A stretch of 64,000 nt of DNA from CADEED01 sp041395625 (GTDB lineage Bacteria; Pseudomonadota; Gammaproteobacteria; Steroidobacterales; Steroidobacteraceae). Below are positions 57,592 through 64,000 of the stretch, in pieces. A model generated the notes under the pieces. That model was not told where the DNA came from, did no database searches, and saw only the letters and a list, made by a program, of their open reading frames with translations. Location: positions 186,001-250,000 of the forward strand of contig JAWLAE010000004.1 of assembly GCA_041395625.1 (NCBI GenBank). Reading direction: 5' to 3'. Made by a program: the position numbers and the translations under genes. The stretch's first letter is position 1; the number at the start of each line of letters is the position of its first letter.

Positions 57592-58626
57592 ATGGCCGAT
57601 TTCAAAGGCATCCCTGTCGTTGCACCGCGAGAGCCTGAGGGCGCGGCGCCCCCGAGCGGTGCCAAGTACACAACGCCGCAGGGATTTACCGCTATAAAGG
57701 ATGGCGTCAAGACGCGTGCCGGCGGCGCGCGCAGCGCGCCCGTGGGCAAGCCACGGTGGTTGCGAGCGCGCATGCCAGCAGGCGACGGCTTCAACGAAGT
57801 GCGCCGCAACGTGCGCGAGCATCGGCTTGCGACGGTGTGTGAGGAAGCCAAGTGTCCAAATATCGGCGAGTGCTGGAACGCCGGCACCGCCACGATCATG
57901 CTGATGGGGGCAGTCTGTACTCGAGCTTGCCGTTTCTGCGCGGTCGATACCGGTAACCCGCGCGGCTGGCTGGATGCGGATGAGCCCGAGAACACCGCGC
58001 GTAGCGTCGAGTTGATGAGGCTCAAATATATCGTGCTCACGTCGGTGAATCGCGATGATCTGCCGGATGGTGGTGCTGCTCACTATGCAGCGGCGATCCG
58101 CGCCATCAAGCGGCGCACGCCGCAGGTCGCTGTCGAGGCGCTGACGCCAGACTTCGAGGGTGTGCTACGCGATGTCGAAGTGGTCGTCGATTCCGGTCTG
58201 GACGTCTTTGCGCAGAACGTCGAAACAGTCCGGCGTTTGACGCATCCGGTGCGCGATCCACGCGCCAGCTACGAGCAGACGCTGGCAGTGCTTGCGCATG
58301 CGAAGCGTTATCGACCGGCAGTGCTCACCAAGACGAGCCTGATGCTAGGTCTGGGCGAGACGGACGCAGAGATCGTCGCGACCATGGATGACCTGCGGGC
58401 GATCGACGTGGACATACTCACGCTCGGTCAGTACTTGCGGCCGACAGTCAATCATTTGTCCGTCGAGCGCTTCGTTGCCCCGCAACAGTTCGATCACTAC
58501 CGGCGCCTGGCACTCGAGCGGGGCTTTCGGGAATGCGTGGCCGGTCCCCTGGTTCGCTCCAGCTATCGTGCGGAGCAGGCGCTCGCGGGCAACAATGCTG
58601 GCCTCGATAATTCGTCGCACGGATGA
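57592..58626 (+). CDS. lipA: Lipoyl synthase
   Basis: A 344-residue radical-SAM enzyme with two [4Fe-4S] clusters that inserts sulfur at C6 and C8 of octanoyl-protein. The auxiliary cluster motif is CEEAKCPNIGECW (about residues 83-95), the SAM cluster motif is CTRACRFC (about 110-117), and the C-terminal RSSYRAEQ supplies the Ser ligand region. A 50-residue N-terminal extension precedes the core. lipB follows with a 4-base overlap. The lipA-lipB order is the reverse of that in many proteobacteria. Confidence 0.97.
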   Translation: MADFKGIPVVAPREPEGAAPPSGAKYTTPQGFTAIKDGVKTRAGGARSAPVGKPRWLRARMPAGDGFNEVRRNVREHRLATVCEEAKCPNIGECWNAGTATIMLMGAVCTRACRFCAVDTGNPRGWLDADEPENTARSVELMRLKYIVLTSVNRDDLPDGGAAHYAAAIRAIKRRTPQVAVEALTPDFEGVLRDVEVVVDSGLDVFAQNVETVRRLTHPVRDPRASYEQTLAVLAHAKRYRPAVLTKTSLMLGLGETDAEIVATMDDLRAIDVDILTLGQYLRPTVNHLSVERFVAPQQFDHYRRLALERGFRECVAGPLVRSSYRAEQALAGNNAGLDNSSHG

Positions 58627-59270
58627 CGGCGTCATTGCCGGCAGCAGCGGTGCGGACGTCACCGATGGTGATCAAGTGGCTGGGGCGGGTCGACTACGAA
58701 CCTACGTGGCGTGCCATGCAGCGATTCACCGACGAGCGCGGCTCCGTCACACCCGACGAGATCTGGCTGCTCGAGCATCCACCAGTATTCACGCTCGGCA
58801 TGAATGCCAGCGCTGAGCATGTTTTGGCACCCGGCGACATACCAGTCATCAAGATCGATCGCGGTGGTCAGGTCACCTATCATGGTCCGGGGCAGTTAGT
58901 TGTCTATCCACTCATCGATCTGCGCCGCGCAGGGCTCGGCGTACGTGACCTGGTGACAGCACTGGAGGCGAGCGTGATCGAGTATGTGCGTGGCTTCGGT
59001 ATCCAGGCCGTGACGAAACGCGGCGCACCGGGCGTCTACGTCGATGGTCGCAAGCTTGCCAGTGTCGGCATTCGCATTCGACATGGCGCCAGCTATCACG
59101 GCCTGGCGCTCAATGTGAACATGGATCTCACGCCCTTTCAGCTAATCAATCCCTGTGGTTACGCAGGACTGGAAATGACACAGCTTGCGGACCTGGGTGG
59201 GCCCGCCGACCTAGCGTCAACGGGCACGGATCTCGCGACCATTCTTGACGATCTCATTCTTGCGCGATGA
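58623..59270 (+). CDS. lipB: Octanoyl-ACP:protein octanoyltransferase
   Basis: A 215-residue enzyme that moves octanoate from ACP to apo-H protein and E2 subunits. RGGQVTYHGPGQLVVYPL, the catalytic Lys in DGRKLASVGIRI and the catalytic Cys in NPCGYAGLEMTQL are seen. I keep the ATG at 58623 that overlaps the lipA stop (ATGA). An internal ATG at 58665 begins nearer the conserved core and is an alternative. The 3' end overlaps the convergent MFS gene by 17 bases. Confidence 0.96.
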   Translation: MTASLPAAAVRTSPMVIKWLGRVDYEPTWRAMQRFTDERGSVTPDEIWLLEHPPVFTLGMNASAEHVLAPGDIPVIKIDRGGQVTYHGPGQLVVYPLIDLRRAGLGVRDLVTALEASVIEYVRGFGIQAVTKRGAPGVYVDGRKLASVGIRIRHGASYHGLALNVNMDLTPFQLINPCGYAGLEMTQLADLGGPADLASTGTDLATILDDLILAR

Positions 59271-60624
59271 TTTGCCGCAACGCTCGGTGGTCTGACGCGT
59301 AGCTGGAAAAAGTAATGCGCGCGACTATCCCCATGAGCGCTGCTGCGGTACTTATCGTGATGGCGAGGGACTGGCCGATGCTGGCGTCCGAAAGGAACAC
59401 TCGGTCGTTCAGTACGCCAGGGAGCAACGGGCCGAGCGTGATGCCGATCAAGCTGATGACGAACAGAAACAGCGCCGATATCTGGCCGCGAACCTGATTC
59501 GGGAAGATCAGCTGCAGCGCTGCGAATACGCTACCGATCGGCAGCGCGAGGCCGACGACCAAAGGAATCAGGCCAACGACGGCGCGGCTGGCATCGACGC
59601 TTGTCATGCAGAAAAGTCCGCCGCCGCCAGCGAGCAGCGCGCCGAGCAGCCCGACCCGCAGCGGCGCATCTGCCCGGCCAGCCGCCTGCCAGCGATCGCA
59701 TAGCCAGCCGCCCGTCAACATGCCGCCGCAACCGGCCAGCAGGACGATTGCGCCAAGTGTCATGCCGGCCGTCGCAGCCGTCCAGCCGAAACTACGGACA
59801 AAGAACGTGGGAGTCCAGGCGAAGACGGCATACATGCAGATAGCGTGGCAGGCCATCAGCAGCGCAATGCCGATGAAAGACCGTTGTCGACGACGCAGTT
59901 GTTGCATGACCTGCCGCACGCTGAGCTGCGCGCTGGTGCCATCGACAGTGAGAATCACGCCAGTGCGACTGGGCTCTCGCAGCTGATAGATCAGTATTGC
60001 TAACAACAAACCCGGAATCCCGACAACGAAAAATGCCAGGCGCCACGGCGCCAGCGTGCCGGCGAGCGGCAACGTAACACTCGCCATCGATGCAACGGCG
60101 GCGATGACGGCACCGCCGATCATGAATGCGGTTCCCGCGCCGATGAAAATTCCGAGCGAGTAGATGCTGAGTGCCGTCCCGAGGCGGCCACTGCGAAAAC
60201 AGTCAGTGATCATCGACAGCGCAGCGGGCGAGAGCGTCGCCTCGCCAATCCCGACTCCCATGCGAGCCACGAACAATGCGCCGAATCCGCGCGCGACGCC
60301 GCACAACACGGTCATCAGACTCCAGAGCGCCACACCTACCGCGATCAGGTTCTTGCGACTGTAGCGATCGACGATTCGGCCCATCGGCAGACCGAGTACG
60401 GTATAGAACAGTGCGAAAGCGAAGCCCTGCAGCAGACCGACCTGCGTATCCGAGATATCGAGTTCCGATTTGATCGGCTGTACCAACAGGCTGAGTATCT
60501 GGCGATCGATGAACGACAATGTGTATGCCAGCATCAGCACGAACACCACGTACCAGCCGTAGCGCTCGGTGGTGACACTGCTGGCTGCAACGGTGGGCGC
60601 GTCGCCGGGCGTCTGGCTTGCCAT
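59254..60624 (-). CDS. MFS transporter (spinster-like)
   Basis: A 456-residue permease with 12 transmembrane segments. RYGWYVVFVLMLAYTLSFIDRQI begins helix 1 (residues about 21-43), and the MFS signature GLPMGRIVDRYSRKN lies in the loop 2-3. The spinster-like type is common beside catabolic genes for aromatics or steroids. It lies 5 bases downstream of a RidA/aminomuconate-deaminase-like gene and is probably co-transcribed, so import of the substrate of that cluster is a reasonable inference. Confidence 0.85.
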   Translation of the reverse strand: MASQTPGDAPTVAASSVTTERYGWYVVFVLMLAYTLSFIDRQILSLLVQPIKSELDISDTQVGLLQGFAFALFYTVLGLPMGRIVDRYSRKNLIAVGVALWSLMTVLCGVARGFGALFVARMGVGIGEATLSPAALSMITDCFRSGRLGTALSIYSLGIFIGAGTAFMIGGAVIAAVASMASVTLPLAGTLAPWRLAFFVVGIPGLLLAILIYQLREPSRTGVILTVDGTSAQLSVRQVMQQLRRRQRSFIGIALLMACHAICMYAVFAWTPTFFVRSFGWTAATAGMTLGAIVLLAGCGGMLTGGWLCDRWQAAGRADAPLRVGLLGALLAGGGGLFCMTSVDASRAVVGLIPLVVGLALPIGSVFAALQLIFPNQVRGQISALFLFVISLIGITLGPLLPGVLNDRVFLSDASIGQSLAITISTAAALMGIVARITFSSYASDHRALRQIIAQE

Positions 60625-60629
60625 CGCGG

Positions 60630-61052
60630 TCAGCGTGCAGTGTTGACTGGCTTGTAGGCGACGGCGCGGATCTCGATCAGTAGATGTGGATGGGGCAGTT
60701 GATGTACGGCGACGGTCGTGCGAGTGGGTCCATCGTAGTCGAAGAAATCGCCGTAGACCTCGTTATAACCACCGAAGTCGTTCATGTTCACCAGATAACT
60801 GGTTACTTCCACCAGGTCCGAGAGATCCGCATCCATGCTCTGCAAGATATCGCGGATGTTCTCGATGACGGCGCGCGTCTGCGCGCGGATGTCGAGTTGG
60901 GTAGTGCCGAATGCATCGACTTCGACGCCAGCGAAGCTGTTGTCCGGCCGCCGTGAGCTGGTGCCGGAGACGAACAGGAAATCGCCGGCGCGCTTTACAT
61001 GGGGAAATCGGCCGCGCGGCTTGGCCTTGTCTGGCAATACCTGAGTCTTCAT
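60630..61052 (-). CDS. RidA-family protein, 2-aminomuconate deaminase-like
   Basis: A 140-residue YjgF/RidA protein. Its PRGRFPHVKRAGDFLFVSG start, SRRPDN (residues 35-40) and VAVHQLPHPHLLIEIRAVAYKP end resemble 2-aminomuconate deaminases (AmnD/NbaF), which hydrolyse 2-aminomuconate to 4-oxalocrotonate in 2-aminophenol and 3-hydroxyanthranilate breakdown. A general imine deaminase or RutC-like role is the alternative. The ATG at 61052 has GGGAGG about 8 bases upstream. It is divergent from a catabolic-looking operon. Confidence 0.85.
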   Translation of the reverse strand: MKTQVLPDKAKPRGRFPHVKRAGDFLFVSGTSSRRPDNSFAGVEVDAFGTTQLDIRAQTRAVIENIRDILQSMDADLSDLVEVTSYLVNMNDFGGYNEVYGDFFDYDGPTRTTVAVHQLPHPHLLIEIRAVAYKPVNTAR

Positions 61053-61093
61053 TGCTGGTCCTCCCACGGCCCAATCAGGTCGACAATCTCCAA

Positions 61094-61139
61094 GATTGTA
61101 TACTTAGATCTTCTTTTGTGCGCAGAATCAGGGTATAGT
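61094..61139. promoter_or_regulatory. Divergent promoter region with a GTATAC operator-like site
   Basis: In the 120-base gap, ATTGTATACTT (61095-61105) contains the palindrome GTATAC, the core of sites used by FCD-type GntR regulators. On the minus strand TACAAT overlaps it. TATAGT at 61134-61139 with a weak TTCTTT 17 bases upstream serves the plus strand. A repressor bound at GTATAC could control both directions. No regulator gene is present in the window. Confidence 0.45.
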
Positions 61140-61172
61140 GTACGCTCATCCCGCCCGGCGAGTGGACTGACG

Positions 61173-61838
61173 ATGTCAGCAAGTCCCGATCAACGGCTGT
61201 CCGACGAGGTCCGCGCTGCACGCGACGCGGCAGCGGCACTGCACACCACCGTGCCGGCTTTGCCCAGACCGGCGCGTGAGCTGCTTTGGCTGGAGGCGCG
61301 TAGCTTCAATGGCTGGCTCGATCAGCCCGTCTCGGACCAGCAACTGCATGAACTGTATGCCCTTCTGCGCATGGGGCCAACAGCCACGAACAGCTCACCG
61401 GCGCGGTTCGTGTTCGTGCGCAGTATGGCGGGCAAGGAGCGACTGCGGCCGGCGCTGGCTGCCGGCAATGTCCACAAAGTCATGAGTGCGCCGGTGATCG
61501 CAATCATCGCTCACGATCTTGCGTTCCATCAGCACTTGTCGCGGCTGTTCCCGCACCGCGATTCCTCGGCGGCATTTGCTGGTAAGCCCGAGTTGATCGC
61601 AACGACAGCATTTCGCAACGGTACGCTGCAGGGCGCCTATCTGATGCTGGCCGCCCGCACTTTGGGTCTCGATTGTGGGCCGATGTCCGGCTTCGACAAT
61701 GCGGCCGTCGACCGCGAGTTTTTCGCCGGTACCGAGATTCGCAGCAATTTCCTCTGCGCGCTGGGTCGCGGTGATCCGGACAGCATTTTCCAGCGACTGC
61801 CACGATTCGAGTTTGCCGATGTTTGTGAACTCGTTTAG
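61173..61838 (+). CDS. RutE/HadB-type nitroreductase (malonic semialdehyde reductase-like)
   Basis: A 221-residue FMN-dependent nitroreductase-fold protein. EARSFNGWLDQPVSDQQLHELY, MGPTATNSSPARFVFV and QGAYLMLAARTLGLDCGPMSGF are the RutE family features. RutE reduces malonic semialdehyde to 3-hydroxypropionate in the uracil Rut pathway, but RutA, RutB and RutD are not here. Related enzymes reduce nitro or quinone groups. It is the first gene of a plus-strand cluster and lies 9 bases before the aspartate dehydrogenase gene. Confidence 0.87.
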   Translation: MSASPDQRLSDEVRAARDAAAALHTTVPALPRPARELLWLEARSFNGWLDQPVSDQQLHELYALLRMGPTATNSSPARFVFVRSMAGKERLRPALAAGNVHKVMSAPVIAIIAHDLAFHQHLSRLFPHRDSSAAFAGKPELIATTAFRNGTLQGAYLMLAARTLGLDCGPMSGFDNAAVDREFFAGTEIRSNFLCALGRGDPDSIFQRLPRFEFADVCELV

Positions 61839-61847
61839 GTCGAGGCG

Positions 61848-62648
61848 ATGAAAGTCGGCATTGCAGGCTATGGCACTATCGGCAGACGCGTTGCATTGGC
61901 GCTGGACCAAGGCATGCCGGGTCTGACGCTCTGCGGTGTCGTTACGCGCAGCTCTGGCAAGGCGCAGCGCGCGCTGGCGCAACTGGCGCGACCGGTGCCG
62001 CTGTTGTCCATGGCCGAGCTCGCGCAGCTCGCCGACGTGGTAGTCGATTGTGCGCCACGAGCTGCTTTCGCGCACATTGCGCCTGCAGTGGTCGCGGGCG
62101 GCAAAATACTCGTGACCGTCAGTGGCGCGGCGTTGCTCGAGCATCCGGAAGTCATCGATGCAGCCCGCGCATCGGCTGGGCGCGTCATTCTCGCTACGGG
62201 CGCGCTGTTAGGACTCGACGCCGTTCGAGCAGCCGCAGAGGGCCAGATCCATTCGGTGGTGATGATCACGCGCAAGCCGCCGCAGTCGCTCGCCGACGCG
62301 CCTCCTGTGGTCGCGCAAGGCCTGGATCTGATGGCGCTGCGTGAACCCTTGCGCCTGTTCCGCGGCACGGCACGCGACGGTGCGCGGCTGTTCCCGGCCA
62401 ACGTCAATGTCGCGGCAGCGCTCGGGCTTGCGGGCATCGGACCCGATTTGACGCAGCTCGAGATCTGGGCAGATCCAGCGCTCACGCGCAACACTCATAC
62501 GATCAAAGTCGATGCCGACAGTGCGCGCTTTGAAATGCGCATCGAGAATGTACCGTCAGAAGAACATCCGGGCACCGGCAAGATTACTGCCTTGAGCGTC
62601 ATTGCTTGCCTGCGCTCGTTGGTCGCGCCGCTGCGCGTCGGCACCTAA
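61848..62648 (+). CDS. L-aspartate dehydrogenase family protein (NadX/DUF108)
   Basis: A 266-residue NAD(P)-dependent enzyme: Rossmann motif VGIAGYGTIGRRVA (residues 3-16), the PANVNVAAALGLAGIG segment (about 184-199) and the C-terminal HTIKVDADSARFEMRIENVPSEEHPGT (about 222-248), which has the catalytic His region of the family. NadX oxidises Asp to iminoaspartate for NAD synthesis. In catabolic clusters such paralogues may act on other amino acids or imines. Its place beside a deaminase-like RidA protein favours a catabolic role. Confidence 0.87.
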   Translation: MKVGIAGYGTIGRRVALALDQGMPGLTLCGVVTRSSGKAQRALAQLARPVPLLSMAELAQLADVVVDCAPRAAFAHIAPAVVAGGKILVTVSGAALLEHPEVIDAARASAGRVILATGALLGLDAVRAAAEGQIHSVVMITRKPPQSLADAPPVVAQGLDLMALREPLRLFRGTARDGARLFPANVNVAAALGLAGIGPDLTQLEIWADPALTRNTHTIKVDADSARFEMRIENVPSEEHPGTGKITALSVIACLRSLVAPLRVGT

Positions 62649-62676
62649 GCCCCCTTCACACCTAGGAACACCAGTT

Positions 62677-63111
62677 ATGCCAAGACTCCGTCACGTTGCC
62701 ATCGCCAGCCAGGACCCGGACAAGACCGCCAAATATTTCGTCGACGTATTTGCGATGCAGATACGGGGCAAGATCGACAGTCGCAATGCCAATGGTTACT
62801 ACCTGAGCGACGGTACGATCAACATCGCCATCTTGAAATTCAAGAACCAGCCCGCAGCGGGTGTGCCGCTCGATTTCGAAGGCTTGCACCACATCGGCTT
62901 CGAAGTCGAAGACATCGATGCGACAGTCGAGCGATGCAAGGCTGCGGGCTACGACCCGCGCCACGATGTCAATATCGCGCAGGGTCTCGGCGCCAATCCC
63001 AGCAAAGACAATGCCGAGTTCAAGCTAACCGGCCCAAACGGGCTCATGATCGATGTGTCCCAAAAGGGTTGGGTCGGCGCGAGCAGTACCGCCGAAAAGG
63101 CCAAAGCCTAG
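62677..63111 (+). CDS. VOC-superfamily protein (glyoxalase/extradiol-like)
   Basis: A 144-residue single vicinal-oxygen-chelate protein. His in MPRLRHVAIASQDPDKTAKYFVDVF starts the first beta-alpha-beta-beta-beta unit, and LHHIGFEVEDIDATVERCKAAG starts the second. The His7, His86 and C-terminal residues may form the metal site. Activities in this fold include glyoxalase, epimerase and ring cleavage. The short length argues against a classical extradiol dioxygenase. The stop is immediately followed by the next ATG with no gap. Confidence 0.82.
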   Translation: MPRLRHVAIASQDPDKTAKYFVDVFAMQIRGKIDSRNANGYYLSDGTINIAILKFKNQPAAGVPLDFEGLHHIGFEVEDIDATVERCKAAGYDPRHDVNIAQGLGANPSKDNAEFKLTGPNGLMIDVSQKGWVGASSTAEKAKA

Positions 63112-64000
63112 ATGTCGATCCCCAACTCCTTCGCTTTGGCTACTTACCGCGCGCCACGAGGCGAACGTACGGCATTCATCATTGCCGAGCAGCTCTACGA
63201 CCTGTTGGACGCTTGGCCCGTGGCCCGACCTGGCGTGGCCGAGCCGCGGTGGCTGGCGCACGATGTGGCGGGCTTGATCGGCGACTGGGAGGCAGTTGCA
63301 GCTCCTGTGGCTGAATTCGGTGGGGCAGCCACCGTCGCGGCGGCTGCCGGCAAGTTGCCGGCGCTGTCGACGAGCGAGTTTGCGATTCGCGCACCGTTCG
63401 TTCCGCAACGCATCTTTTGTGCGGCTTCCAATTTCGTCGAACATGCGCATGAGATGGGCACCGTGCTCGCGGCCAAGGCCGTCAGCAAACCGTACATGTT
63501 CATGAAGACCTTCACGACCGTCATCGGACCGAATGAGACGGTACGAGTGCCGCGCGAGGTCACCAAACCCGACTGGGAGGTTGAGCTCGGGGCTGTCATC
63601 GGTCGTCGCGCGCGGCATGTCTCGGCCGACCATGCGCTCGAACATGTTGCAGGCTATACGGTAGTCAACGATGTCAGCGCCCGCGACCTCACTCGCCGCG
63701 ACGACTACCCGTTCAAGCACGACTGGTTCCAGGGCAAGAACTTCGACACTTTCTGTCCGCTCGGACCGTGCATTCTGCCGGCGCAATTCATCTCGGACCC
63801 GCAGCGCGTCCGCTTGAGTCTCAGCGTCAACGGCAAGGTGATGCAGGACTCCACGACTGCGGAAATGATCTGGACCGTTGCGGAACAGATCGCCTATCTA
63901 TCGACGATGCTCACATTGGTGCCTGGAGATGTCATCGCAACGGGTACACCTACCGGTGTCGGCATGGGACGCGGTGTGTTTCTCAAAGATGGTGACGTTA
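63112..64000 (+). CDS. Fumarylacetoacetate-hydrolase family protein (3' end outside window)
   Basis: An open frame begins at the ATG at 63112, adjacent to the VOC stop, and continues for 296 codons to the window edge without a stop. FAH-family motifs are clear: IFCAASNFVEHAHEMG, KPYMFMKTFTTVIGPN, DWEVELGAVIG (metal-binding Glu), VVNDVSARDL and PGDVIATGTPTGVG near the edge. Members hydrolyse or decarboxylate 2-keto acids (fumarylpyruvate, 4-oxalocrotonate, 2-oxopent-4-enoate). In this cluster it could act after the aminomuconate deaminase step. The frame is almost complete at this length. Confidence 0.93.
   Translation, partial: MSIPNSFALATYRAPRGERTAFIIAEQLYDLLDAWPVARPGVAEPRWLAHDVAGLIGDWEAVAAPVAEFGGAATVAAAAGKLPALSTSEFAIRAPFVPQRIFCAASNFVEHAHEMGTVLAAKAVSKPYMFMKTFTTVIGPNETVRVPREVTKPDWEVELGAVIGRRARHVSADHALEHVAGYTVVNDVSARDLTRRDDYPFKHDWFQGKNFDTFCPLGPCILPAQFISDPQRVRLSLSVNGKVMQDSTTAEMIWTVAEQIAYLSTMLTLVPGDVIATGTPTGVGMGRGVFLKDGDV

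Noticed and set aside
1..64000. CRISPR arrays, insertion sequences, integrases or prophage genes
   Set aside because: No regularly spaced repeats, transposase-like frames, terminal inverted repeats or phage structural genes were seen. The regions between genes are short.

Overview
The window is about 64 kb of high-GC, densely coded chromosome from a gammaproteobacterium. The gene order 5-FCL (fau) / 6S RNA / zapA / UPF0149 / pepP / ubiH / ubiI / gcvTHP, with rpiA beside it, is the order seen in Escherichia coli. So is lptD-surA-pdxA-rsmA-apaG-apaH with folA nearby. The split glycine decarboxylase (gcvPA + gcvPB), the TonB receptor style, the amgK-murU recycling pair, the kynurenine genes and the SET-domain protein point away from enterics, toward the Xanthomonadales/Nevskiales/Steroidobacterales side. 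That placement is inference. I see no insertion sequences, prophage, CRISPR array or rRNA. The only tRNA is a 15-base 3' fragment at the left edge.

Layout. 1-6.0 kb: a tRNA end and terminator, a secreted DUF885 peptidase-like protein with a small partner, a TonB-dependent receptor and outer-membrane phospholipase A. 6.0-9.0 kb: rpiA, a complete tiny transcription unit for a 16-residue Lys/Ala peptide, an EVE protein, fau, 6S RNA, zapA and a ZapB-like coiled coil. 9.0-16.7 kb: ygfB, pepP, ubiH, ubiI, a HipA-N/HIRAN-like orphan, a DMT transporter, phhB and ispG. 16.9-22 kb: a tandem glycine riboswitch with terminator controlling gcvT-gcvH-gcvPA-gcvPB-dgkA. 22-30.4 kb: a PfkB kinase, a 947-residue double HtrA-like protein, a Sua5-type TsaC, a Ycf46-like AAA ATPase, a PLP decarboxylase and a MepK-like endopeptidase. 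30.4-41.3 kb: DUF6498, an LdtD-like L,D-transpeptidase, ComB-like, HIT and FMN hydroxy-acid enzymes, a hypoxanthine-DNA glycosylase, YyaL, rlmI, lgt, thyA and a SET protein with a histone-like tail. 41.3-49 kb: a secreted DUF11 protein, folA, and kynB-kynU-kmo. 49-59 kb: apaH-apaG-rsmA-pdxA-surA-lptD, divergent amgK-murU, then lipA-lipB. 59-64 kb: an MFS carrier and a 2-aminomuconate-deaminase-like RidA protein, divergent from a RutE-type reductase, aspartate dehydrogenase, a VOC protein and a truncated FAH hydrolase.

How the genes work together. Most are housekeeping: ubiquinone, isoprenoid, folate/thymidylate/one-carbon, lipoate and envelope biogenesis. Glycine cleavage, lipoate synthesis, thyA and folA form a one-carbon theme. 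lptD, surA, lgt, ldtD, mepK, amgK and murU form an envelope theme. The right edge and the kyn genes suggest that tryptophan or another amino-aromatic is degraded through 3-hydroxyanthranilate and 2-aminomuconate. The ring-cleavage genes would have to lie outside the window. Many genes are joined by 4-base stop/start overlaps (ATGA, GTGA, TTGA). Several start codons sit only 5-9 bases after a TANAAT-like -10 box, which suggests leaderless or near-leaderless mRNAs.
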